From positions 965,232 to 970,563 of the forward strand of contig CP070650.1 of NCBI GenBank assembly GCA_020354595.1: a stretch of 5,332 bases of DNA, written 5' to 3'. The notes beneath the pieces are model-generated. The model saw nothing but the letters and a program-made list of their open reading frames with translations. It did not search any database and was not told the DNA's origin. A program made the translations under genes and the position numbers. Shown one piece after another: positions 1 to 5,331 of this stretch (the first letter of the stretch is position 1; each line of letters opens with the position of its first letter). Source of the DNA: Myxococcales bacterium. Lineage in GTDB: Bacteria; Myxococcota_A; Polyangia; Polyangiales; Houyiibacteriaceae.

Positions 1-79
1 CCCGGCGGTTATCTACGCGGCGCGCATCCACGCGCCCGCAAAGACCGTCGCCGACTTCATCGGTAAGCCGAGCGTGTAG
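1..79 (+). pseudogene. 5' fragment of a two-domain SRPBCC gene, ended by an in-frame TAG
   Basis: This open frame runs in from the left edge and stops at TAG 77-79. It encodes a stretch containing AARIHAPAKTVADFIGKPSV, which resembles the first strand and helix of an SRPBCC/polyketide-cyclase-like domain. The same frame continues after the stop with P-R-F-M-S-A-L into the 89-1045 frame, so both pieces appear to belong to one gene. In SRPBCC proteins this point usually reads Y-P-x-F-M, and TAG is one base from TAC or TAT (Tyr). The beginning of the gene lies outside the window. The stop could be a true nonsense mutation, or a sequencing or assembly error. TAG also ends other genes in the window, so stop-codon reassignment is unlikely. 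That the frames are one gene is inferred from frame continuity and domain logic. Confidence 0.7.
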
Positions 80-88
80 CCGCGCTTC

Positions 89-1045
89 ATGAGCGCCCTG
101 ACTTCGGTCGACGTGAAGTCGACCAACGGCTCGATGATGGCCTTCGATTGGACGTGGGGCGTGAGCTTGTTCTCGATGACCGGTCATAACGTCTTGACCA
201 CCTACCCGGGCGATTCAGAGCGCGGCTACCTGTTCGACATTCGCACCATCGGAGGAGATTTGGGGATCGGCCGCGTCATGTGGCGCGTCTACCCCGAAGG
301 CCCGAAGAAGTCCCTCATCGTGTTTTCGTCTCGGCTCGACATGCGCGACGCAAACTACATCACACGTCAGCTCGCCTCCGAAGGAAACGCAGTCAATCGC
401 ACGATCAACGTAGCCGTCGCCATGGTGACGCTCCTCGAGGTCAAGGCCGAAGCCGAGAAGCGAGCCGGCTCCTACTTACACGCGAAATTCCGAACGAAGC
501 CCCTCAGCCGCCCTTACGTCAACATGAACGCTCTTCGGCAGCTCCTAGGGCGGGGCGACTTGGTGTTCATGGACCTCGATGGCGAGACCATGCAGAGTGT
601 GACCGTCGTCGGCCGTTCCGGGTCAAGCGTGAGCCGGGTGCGCCGGGTGATGCTCGACCCGGAGGTCTTCGGGCAGTCGATGCTGCATGGCAACTGCGCC
701 GAGATCGTCGAGAGGACGAGCGAGGGCATACGCTTCGAGTGGGAGATCCCGATTCCGCTCATCCACGTCGGCGGCGAAATGATCTTGCGCCCGAGCCCAA
801 CCGTGATCGCGGTGGACGGTATCTCCGGAACGCTATCGAAGGGTCAGTGGCGGTTCGATACCCATCGCTACCGGGGTGGGGAAGCAGGCGTGATCGCGTG
901 GGCGACCTTCGATCCGGCGGACTCGCCGAAGCTCATTCGGAAGCTAATCGCCGGCAATACGTACTTTTCGCATGGCTTCGTAGCGGCGACGCAACTCGGC
1001 GTGATGCGCTCGCTTCGGACGCGAGTGCAGCTCATGGGTCGCTAG
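89..1045 (+). CDS. Tandem SRPBCC (START/Bet v1-like) domain protein, N-terminally truncated by an upstream nonsense codon
   Basis: The 318-codon frame encodes most of a first SRPBCC domain (residues about 1-125), a linker, and a complete second one (about 170-315). Each half has the family's order of strands and a long C-terminal helix. FDWTWGVSLFSM (19-30) in the first half matches FEWEIPIPLIHV (216-227) in the second. GGDLGIGRVMWRVYPEG matches GTLSKGQWRFDTHRYRGG, and both halves end in an amphipathic helix (residues 88-125 and 278-312). SRPBCC domains bind hydrophobic ligands in a deep cavity; the ligand here cannot be read from sequence. No signal peptide or membrane segment is seen. ATG 89 is probably not the original start: it has no clear ribosome-binding site and lies nine bases after the in-frame TAG at 77-79, inside the first domain. 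Translation could restart there, but the product would lack the first strand and helix. The stop overlaps that of the convergent lipoprotein gene. Confidence 0.75.
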   Translation: MSALTSVDVKSTNGSMMAFDWTWGVSLFSMTGHNVLTTYPGDSERGYLFDIRTIGGDLGIGRVMWRVYPEGPKKSLIVFSSRLDMRDANYITRQLASEGNAVNRTINVAVAMVTLLEVKAEAEKRAGSYLHAKFRTKPLSRPYVNMNALRQLLGRGDLVFMDLDGETMQSVTVVGRSGSSVSRVRRVMLDPEVFGQSMLHGNCAEIVERTSEGIRFEWEIPIPLIHVGGEMILRPSPTVIAVDGISGTLSKGQWRFDTHRYRGGEAGVIAWATFDPADSPKLIRKLIAGNTYFSHGFVAATQLGVMRSLRTRVQLMGR

Positions 1046-1227
1046 TTGGCGTCGACGCTGCTTTCTACGGACGCGTCGTCATCAGCGGCCACAGCTGCAT
1101 CGACCTCTGCATCAGAACCGCCGTCAGTCCCTCCGTCGAGTAGAAGCGAGCGATCAAAATCGACGACAAGAGAACACCCCCCCACGAACACCGCGACGAT
1201 CAGCAAGTAGAGTCGAGTGGGAGGCAT
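1042..1227 (-). CDS. Small acidic lipoprotein (61 aa)
   Basis: The predicted product is 61 residues. It has a short Arg-containing N-terminus, a hydrophobic segment (about 6-15) and a lipobox V-G-G-C with the acylated Cys at 18, so it should be exported and lipid-anchored. The mature part starts CSLVVDFDRSLLLDGG and continues as an Asp/Ala/Gly/Ser-rich, low-complexity acidic tail. I chose ATG 1227 over the longer frame starting at 1299 because it begins one base after the TGA of the TPR/PEGA gene, puts the signal peptide at the N-terminus, and avoids a 71-base overlap. No strong Shine-Dalgarno sequence is seen, so translation is probably coupled to the upstream gene. C-S-L-x-x-D heads followed by D/G-rich linkers often begin much longer surface proteins in Myxococcota (recalled, not searched), so this may be a shortened relative. 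Function unknown. Confidence 0.65.
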   Translation of the reverse strand: MPPTRLYLLIVAVFVGGCSLVVDFDRSLLLDGGTDGGSDAEVDAAVAADDDASVESSVDAN

Positions 1228-1228
1228 C

Positions 1229-2206
1229 TCAGAACCGCAGGGTCGCCGTGGCTCCTGCGCCGCGGGTCTCGATGTGAAGGCGTGCCGTCTCGCGTTCACG
1301 CTTGCGCTTGTTCTTGTGAGTCATGAACAGGGTGAACGACGTGATGGCCGACAGGGCCGCCAACCCGAACGATAGATCGGCGAAGAGGGCAAAGCGCTCT
1401 CCCCGATCTGCGGTCTTCGAGGTGGGGTTGTTCCGGTATTCTTCTTCCTTCTGAACGGCTAGAAACCCGAGCACCGTACCGGTGACCAATGCGCCTGCGG
1501 CGATGGAGCCCGTGGCGATCACGGCTCGCCGGATCGTCGTGTCCTCCTTTTCTTTGGCGAGCTCGGCTTCGAGCTTCGTTTCCTCCGTCTGCTCGACAAT
1601 GACGTCGCTAGGGGTTTGAGGTGAGAAGTCGAGCTCCCTCACCTCGCCGTAGGCGACCTGGACGGTCTGCTCTCCAACCTGGCGGCCCTCGCCCACGACG
1701 ATGACCGTATGACTACCAGGCTTCACCTCCAGGGTCGCGGGCGTCTTCTTTTCGGTCGGTGCTCCATCGAGGAGGATCGCGTGACCGGACTCCTCCGACC
1801 GCACGACTAGCCGAGCCGGGCTCTGAAGCAAAGTCGCAACGCGCGCCTCGACCGAAGCGCGATCCGGCGCGTCGGGCCGCTCGGTGAGGTATTGCTCGAG
1901 CATGGCCACAGCGCCGGGACCATCTCCACGGCGTTGACGGGTGTCAGCGACCGCAACGAGGAGCGTCGGGTCGCGACCCAAGGAGTACGCGCGAAGCCAG
2001 GCCCGTTCGGCGGCCTCGTACCGCTGCGCGTCGAACAATCGGACGCCAATTCGGTAGGCCTGCTCGGCCGTGGTGCTCGGCTCTGCGAGGAAAGCCTCGA
2101 GCTCGGCGTCGGACGGAAGCGCCGGTTCGTCCGTAACTTCGGGCGACTGCCCGCTCGCGTGCACCGCGACGCTCACGAGCAGCAGTGCCAACGCGAGCGC
2201 CTTCAT
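1229..2206 (-). CDS. Exported TPR/PEGA-domain protein with two C-terminal membrane segments (325 aa)
   Basis: The product starts MKALALALLLVSVAVHASG, a signal peptide with a likely cleavage site near residues 18-20. Residues about 47-110 form TPR-like helices (AYRIGVRLFDAQRYEAAERA, then a further helical pair). Residues about 131-194 fit a PEGA-type beta domain (ARLVVRSEESGHAILLDGAP, then ATLEVKPGSHTVIVVG). A charged, coiled-coil-like stretch (205-226) leads to two hydrophobic segments, about 228-250 and 274-295, then a basic stretch (KNKRKRERE) and a short tail ending in Phe. This layout is common in myxobacterial envelope proteins, usually without a known role. TPRs suggest protein contacts, and PEGA domains are thought to bind surface components. 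ATG 2206 was chosen over the upstream ATG at 2383 because the extra 59 residues are Ala/Arg/Trp-rich read-through of the neighbour's repeat tract. A GGAAGG lies 11 bases before the start. The gene sits 4 bases after the Gly-rich lipoprotein gene and 1 base before the small lipoprotein gene. Confidence 0.85.
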   Translation of the reverse strand: MKALALALLLVSVAVHASGQSPEVTDEPALPSDAELEAFLAEPSTTAEQAYRIGVRLFDAQRYEAAERAWLRAYSLGRDPTLLVAVADTRQRRGDGPGAVAMLEQYLTERPDAPDRASVEARVATLLQSPARLVVRSEESGHAILLDGAPTEKKTPATLEVKPGSHTVIVVGEGRQVGEQTVQVAYGEVRELDFSPQTPSDVIVEQTEETKLEAELAKEKEDTTIRRAVIATGSIAAGALVTGTVLGFLAVQKEEEYRNNPTSKTADRGERFALFADLSFGLAALSAITSFTLFMTHKNKRKRERETARLHIETRGAGATATLRF

Positions 2207-2210
2207 CGAG

Positions 2211-2576
2211 CTAGGTGCCTTCCATGCCGCCACCGCCGCCCATGCCGGCCGAGCCACCCGAGCCGCCCATGCCGGCCGAGCCGCCCACGCCGGCCGAGCC
2301 GCCCATGCCGGCCGTGCCGCCGGTGCCACCCGTGCCGCCCGTGCCACCCGTGCCGCCGGTGCCGCCCGTGCCCCCGGTTCCACCGCCCATGTCGTTGCAG
2401 GCCTCTTCGGTCTGACAGGTCCCTTGTGTGAAGGGGCTACCCACGTGGCAGCAGATCAAGCCGCTGTCGCATTCGTCGTCTTGGAAGCACGTGGTACCGA
2501 CCTCGCCGGTGCAAGCGGAGAAAAGCAAGAGGCCAAGCGAAGACAATGAGAGCCAAAGAGAAGTGGTTTTGCGCAT
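2211..2576 (-). CDS. Cysteine-rich lipoprotein with (Gly-Gly-Thr)n tail (121 aa)
   Basis: The N-terminus MRKTTSLWLSLSSLGLLLFSAC is a lipoprotein signal peptide with the probable lipidated Cys at 22 (F-S-A-C; Phe at -3 is slightly atypical). The mature head, residues 23-62, carries six cysteines (30, 36, 42, 43, 54, 60) in the pattern TTCFQDDEC, GLICC, GTC, EAC. This suggests a small disulphide-bonded module of a type frequent in myxobacterial surface lipoproteins. From residue 64 to the end the chain is low complexity: GGGT, seven GGT triplets, then MGGSAG-like units. The tail probably acts as a flexible spacer or stalk, although nothing folded follows it. ATG 2576 gives the most typical signal peptide; an in-frame ATG at 2591 would add five residues. 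Neither has a clear ribosome-binding site. It is the first gene of the minus-strand operon and is divergent from era. Function unknown. Confidence 0.8.
   Translation of the reverse strand: MRKTTSLWLSLSSLGLLLFSACTGEVGTTCFQDDECDSGLICCHVGSPFTQGTCQTEEACNDMGGGTGGTGGTGGTGGTGGTGGTGGTAGMGGSAGVGGSAGMGGSGGSAGMGGGGGMEGT
2214..2387 (-). repeat. Low-complexity Gly/Thr/Ser codon repeat in the lipoprotein gene
   Basis: The 3' half of the lipoprotein gene is a 9-base-period repeat. Between 2313 and 2387 it encodes GGGT followed by seven GGT units, and between 2214 and 2312 it encodes looser GGSAGM-type units. Copies differ mainly at third codon positions (ACC, ACG and similar for Thr), so the amino-acid pattern is conserved more tightly than the DNA. 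On the plus strand the same tract reads as Pro-Pro-Val repeats in one frame and Ala/His/Gly/Arg in another, which creates spurious open frames. Confidence 0.9.
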
Positions 2577-2652
2577 GAGCGCGGCGAGCATAGCTCAGAC
2601 CCTACGGCGAGGCCATGCTGCCCGCACGATCCGAGGCTATGCTGCGACCCCC
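2577..2652. promoter_or_regulatory. Divergent promoter region between the lipoprotein operon and era
   Basis: These 76 bases separate the divergent starts and should hold both promoters. A 14-base direct repeat, CGAGGCCATGCTGC at 2608-2621 and CGAGGCTATGCTGC at 2632-2645, differs at one base and recurs every 24 bases. A related palindromic block GAGCATAGCTC lies at 2585-2595. Each TATGCT core (plus strand 2638-2643, minus strand 2593-2588) could serve as a weak -10 element, but I see no matching -35 element. If used, they would give very short leaders, in keeping with the lack of a Shine-Dalgarno sequence before either gene. Promoter positions are inference. Confidence 0.4.
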
Positions 2653-3591
2653 ATGGAGGACCCCGAAAACCAGGCGCGAGAGCCGCGCTCCGGTCGGTGC
2701 GCGATCGTCGGACGCCCCAACGTGGGGAAGTCGACGTTGCTCAACGCCATCCTAGGTCAGAAGCTCGTGATCGCGACACCGCGCCCGGGCACGACGCGTT
2801 CGTGCGTCCTCGGGGTGTATGCGACCGACGATCCTCCAACTCAGATCGCCTTCGTCGATACGCCAGGTCTGGAGCGTCCGAAAGGAGCGCTCGGGCACGT
2901 CTTGATCGACAGCGCCAAGCAGGGTTTGCTCGATTGTGATTCGATCGTGCTCGTGACCGAGGCGCCGAAGGCTGGAGCCGTGCTCGGGGTGCACGAAAAG
3001 GACATCGCCGTGCTCGATGCGCTCGACGCTTCGAGCGCACCCGTGCTGCTCGCGATCAACAAGGTCGACAAGCTCAAGGACAAGGAGCGCCTCTTCGCCT
3101 TCATCCAGGCGTACCAAGACAAGCATTCCTTTCAGGCGATCGTCCCCATCTCGGCAACCCGCGGAACGAACCTCGACGCGCTGCTCGACGAGATTCGCGC
3201 CACGTTGCCACGAGGGCTGCTCTACGACCCGGACTTTCTCACCGACCGACCGGAACGATTCTTCGTGAGCGAGCTGATTCGCGAAGCGGCCATGCTCAAC
3301 ACCCGTCACGAGGTCCCCTACGGCATCGCCTGCGAGCTCGACAGCTACCGCGAGGACGACGGGCTCACGCGAATCGAAGGCACTCTGGTAGTCGAGAAAC
3401 AGAGTCATAAGGCGATCGTCATCGGGCGGCGTGGCGAGACGATCAAGAAGATCAGCACGGAGGCGCGCGAACAGATCGAGGCGCTGTTGGAGCGCAAGGT
3501 CTACCTCCGCCTGTGGGTGAAAGTCGTGCCGGGGTGGACGCGCGACCCGGTCAAGGCGCGGCAGCTCGCAATCAAAGAGGGCCGAGGATGA
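2653..3591 (+). CDS. era: GTPase Era, ribosome assembly factor (312 aa)
   Basis: Era is an essential GTPase that binds the 3' end of 16S rRNA and helps 30S subunit maturation; it acts in the cytoplasm and at the membrane. All G motifs are present: P-loop GRPNVGKS (20-27), switch I with PGTTRS (45-50), DTPG (69-72), NKVD (136-139) and SAT (167-169). The C-terminal KH domain has [14 protein letters not shown] (254-267, GXXG as GRRG), followed by [15 protein letters not shown], the typical Era ending. The length fits the family (about 300 residues). ATG 2653 was chosen because it leaves a short 14-residue lead before the conserved core; the open frame extends back to 2428 but through the divergent lipoprotein gene. 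No Shine-Dalgarno sequence is evident. Switch I has PGTTR, whereas most Era proteins have PQTTR. The stop overlaps the der start as ATGA, so the two genes are probably co-transcribed and translationally coupled. Confidence 0.95.
   Translation: MEDPENQAREPRSGRCAIVGRPNVGKSTLLNAILGQKLVIATPRPGTTRSCVLGVYATDDPPTQIAFVDTPGLERPKGALGHVLIDSAKQGLLDCDSIVLVTEAPKAGAVLGVHEKDIAVLDALDASSAPVLLAINKVDKLKDKERLFAFIQAYQDKHSFQAIVPISATRGTNLDALLDEIRATLPRGLLYDPDFLTDRPERFFVSELIREAAMLNTRHEVPYGIACELDSYREDDGLTRIEGTLVVEKQSHKAIVIGRRGETIKKISTEAREQIEALLERKVYLRLWVKVVPGWTRDPVKARQLAIKEGRG
3576..3591 (+). promoter_or_regulatory. der ribosome-binding site and era/der ATGA overlap
   Basis: AGAGG at 3576-3580 lies seven bases before ATG 3588, inside the era reading frame. 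The era stop TGA (3589-3591) overlaps that ATG. This arrangement fixes the der start and suggests translational coupling between the two GTPases. Confidence 0.75.
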
Positions 3592-4955
3592 GTCGGCGCA
3601 GGCCTCAAGCGAGACGACCGGCTGGATCGGTCTCGAACAAACCGCTGGTCGCGATCGTCGGGCGCCCCAACGTCGGCAAGAGTACGCTCTTCAACCGGCT
3701 TGCCGGGCAACACATCGCAATCGTCGAGGACATCCCGGGCGTCACGCGCGACCGATCGTACGCCGATGCTTTCGTGCTGGGTCGCGAGTTCGTCCTCATC
3801 GATACCGGCGGCTTCGATCCGGAGAGCGATGACCCGATGAAAGCGGGCATCGCCAGTCAGGTTCGTTTGGCACTGCAGGAGTGCGACGTCGTGGTCTGCG
3901 TGGTGGACGCGACCGTGGACCCACTGCCGGCCGACCGCGAAGCGATCGCGCTTCTGCGTGACGCCGGCAAGCCGGTGATCTTCGTGGCCAACAAGGCCGA
4001 CTCCCAGTCGAAAGCGCACGATGCAGTGTCGTACTACGAGCTCGGAATGGAAGAAATCCTTCCGATCTCTGCGCTCCACGGACGTGGCATCGGAGAGCTC
4101 GAGGAAGCGATCGCCGCGCGTCTTCCCGAAGTCGTCGAGATTACCGAGCCCGAGCTCGACGTGCCGAGGGTCGCCATCATCGGCCGGCCCAACGCCGGCA
4201 AGAGCTCGTTGGTCAACCAGCTTTGCGGCGAGGAGCGGCAGTTGGTGGACGACCGCCCCGGAACGACGGTCGATAGCATCGACACTCTCGTCGAGCGCGA
4301 CGGCAAGCGCTTCATCTTGATCGACACAGCGGGCATTCGGCGCAAGCGCAGCGTGAAGAAGAGGGGCGTCGAAGGCCTGAGCGTGCTGCAAGCGATTCGC
4401 TCGATCGAGCGAAGCCACGTCGTGGTATTGATGATCGATGGCGAGACCGGCGTGGGCGAGCAAGACGCCAAAATCGCGGGCTTGGCCAACGAGCGAGGTC
4501 GGGCCTTGGTGATTGCGCTCAACAAAGTCGATCTGCTCGATCGAGACGCGCAAAAAAAGGCCATGGACCGCACTCGCGAAATCCTCGCCTTCGTCCCCTG
4601 GGCACCGATGGTGACGGTGAGCGCGCTCAAAGGCCGCGGCGTGTCCGCGTTGCTCGGCCGGGTGGACGACGCGGTGACCGAGCATCGCAAGCGTATCAGC
4701 ACCGCGGAGCTCAACCGCTTCTTCGAAGAGGTGATCGAGCGCCACCCTCCCCCAACGATGCACCACCGCGTCGTGCGTCTCTACTACATCACCCAGGCCA
4801 GCGTCGCACCACCGACCTTCATCATCATGTGCAACCAACCGAAAGACGTACACTTCAGCTACCAGCGGTACGTGGTGAATCAGATCAGGAAGCGGTTTGG
4901 ATTCAAGGGGACGCCGCTCAGAGTGAGGTACCGGGGGAAAAAGCGGGGGAGGTAG
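3588..4955 (+). CDS. der: GTPase Der (EngA), 50S ribosome assembly factor (455 aa)
   Basis: Der is the only bacterial GTPase family with two G domains in tandem; it is essential for 50S subunit maturation. Domain 1 shows GRPNVGKS (25-32), [12 protein letters not shown] (72-75), NKAD (135-138) and SAL (161-163). Domain 2 shows GRPNAGKS (199-206), PGTTVDSID (224-232), DTAG (246-249), NKVD (312-315) and SAL (345-347). A short acidic linker (about 180-192) joins them. The KH-like C-terminal domain (about 375-450) contains [33 protein letters not shown] and [15 protein letters not shown], followed by a basic tail typical of the family. ATG 3588 overlaps the era TGA (ATGA) and has AGAGG seven bases upstream, so it is preferred over the longer frame from 3513. 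One oddity is Val228, where many Der proteins have Arg (TTRD) in switch I of domain 2; I recall Val there in actinobacterial Der, so it is probably a tolerated variant. Confidence 0.96.
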   Translation: MSRRRPQARRPAGSVSNKPLVAIVGRPNVGKSTLFNRLAGQHIAIVEDIPGVTRDRSYADAFVLGREFVLIDTGGFDPESDDPMKAGIASQVRLALQECDVVVCVVDATVDPLPADREAIALLRDAGKPVIFVANKADSQSKAHDAVSYYELGMEEILPISALHGRGIGELEEAIAARLPEVVEITEPELDVPRVAIIGRPNAGKSSLVNQLCGEERQLVDDRPGTTVDSIDTLVERDGKRFILIDTAGIRRKRSVKKRGVEGLSVLQAIRSIERSHVVVLMIDGETGVGEQDAKIAGLANERGRALVIALNKVDLLDRDAQKKAMDRTREILAFVPWAPMVTVSALKGRGVSALLGRVDDAVTEHRKRISTAELNRFFEEVIERHPPPTMHHRVVRLYYITQASVAPPTFIIMCNQPKDVHFSYQRYVVNQIRKRFGFKGTPLRVRYRGKKRGR

Positions 4956-5006
4956 TCGGGGATGGATCCTCTGTACGTCGCGGTGGTTTGGTAACACCGC
5001 CCGCCC

Positions 5007-5094
5007 ACCCCCACCCGTAATCCTCCCTGCGCGGCGGTCGCTGCGCTCCGCCTTGCCGGCGCCCCTGGCGCCGGGCTTCGCCCTGCGGGCTCGC
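5007..5094 (+). repeat. Left arm of the palindromic element
   Basis: This 88-base arm begins 52 bases after the der stop codon. It carries the nested hairpin at 5056-5074 and the small GGGC-TTC-GCCC hairpin at 5073-5083. Its differences from the right arm are A at 5013 (G would pair) and G at 5085 (T would pair). Confidence 0.85.
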
Positions 5095-5192
5095 ACCCCG
5101 TGCAGGCTTGGGGGCGGGTACCCGCCGTTCACTTGGCGCGCACAACGCGATTCGCTCAATCCACCTCGACGTTGCGGACAGCAGGCGGCAGC

Positions 5193-5280
5193 GCGAGCCC
5201 GAAGGGCGAAGCCCGGCGCCAGGGGCGCCGGCAAGGCGGAGCGCAGCGACCGCCGCGCAGGGAGGATTACGGGCGGGGGT
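5193..5280 (-). repeat. Right arm of the palindromic element
   Basis: This is the inverted copy of the left arm. It contains GCCC-GAA-GGGC at 5197-5207, a perfect small hairpin; the matching place in the left arm has the single change at 5085 that spoils it. The right arm may therefore be closer to the ancestral unit. Confidence 0.85.
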
Positions 5281-5318
5281 AGGAGATAGTGTGGGGGCGG
5301 TGGGGCGGGACCAACAGA

Positions 5319-5331
5319 ACGCCGAAGGCGT
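5319..5331 (-). other. Small hairpin at the window edge
   Basis: ACGCC-GAA-GGCGT is a perfect 5-base stem with a 3-base loop. On the minus strand it reads C(TTCG)G, the very stable UUCG tetraloop in RNA. It may be part of a terminator for a minus-strand gene beyond the edge, or of another palindromic repeat; too little is visible to decide. Confidence 0.3.

Larger units (their letters stand above)
5007..5280. repeat. Large palindromic element (REPIN/MITE-like), 88-base arms around a 98-base centre
   Basis: Positions 5007-5094 and 5193-5280 are reverse complements at 86 of 88 positions, with no gaps (base i pairs with base 10287-i; mismatches at 5013/5274 and 5085/5202). Each arm is itself built from small hairpins: CCGGCGCC-CCT-GGCGCCGG (5056-5074), GGGC-TTC-GCCC (5073-5083) and an imperfect GGCGG...CCGCC fold (5032-5052). 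The centre (5095-5192) contains a perfect 14-base palindrome, GGCGGGTACCCGCC (5113-5126). Two inverted copies of a hairpin-rich unit around a spacer is the layout of REPIN/BIME elements or of a short non-autonomous transposable element. No transposase gene and no clear target-site duplication are seen. It could also act as a transcription barrier after the era-der operon. The symmetry is certain; the class of element is inferred. Confidence 0.85.

Noticed and set aside
77..79. TAG read as an amino acid (recoding, for example pyrrolysine or suppression)
   Set aside because: TAG ends at least three other genes here (1043-1045, 2213-2211 and 4953-4955), and no recoding signal is visible. A point mutation or an error is simpler.
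280..1143. 287-codon plus-strand frame overlapping the SRPBCC gene
   Set aside because: It is Arg-rich low-complexity sequence, as expected of a shifted frame in GC-rich DNA, and the overlapping frame has clear SRPBCC motifs.
2313..2387. CRISPR-like or tandem DNA repeat array
   Set aside because: The 9-base period matches codons for Gly-Gly-Thr in a lipoprotein frame. There are no spacers and no long identical repeats.
2070..2549. Plus-strand frames across 1892-2549 with Pro-Pro-Val or Ala/Gly/Arg repeats
   Set aside because: They are antisense readings of the Gly-Gly-Thr repeat and of the TPR/PEGA gene. The minus-strand frames have signal peptides and tight operon spacing.
2752..3408. 218-codon minus-strand frame opposite era
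   Set aside because: It is an antisense shadow of the conserved era coding sequence, with no domain of its own.
3501..5234. 577-codon open frame on the minus strand opposite der
   Set aside because: It is the antisense shadow of der, with no recognisable domain, and it extends into the inverted repeat. The two GTPase domains on the plus strand are unmistakable.
5007..5280. Ordinary Rho-independent terminator of der
   Set aside because: The arms are far longer than terminator stems, the loop is 98 bases, and no T-run follows. It may still affect transcription but is better described as a palindromic repeat element.
5053..5289. Small genes within the region after der
   Set aside because: These frames lie within the inverted repeat, have biased Arg/Gly/Ala composition, no ribosome-binding site, and mirror copies on the other strand.
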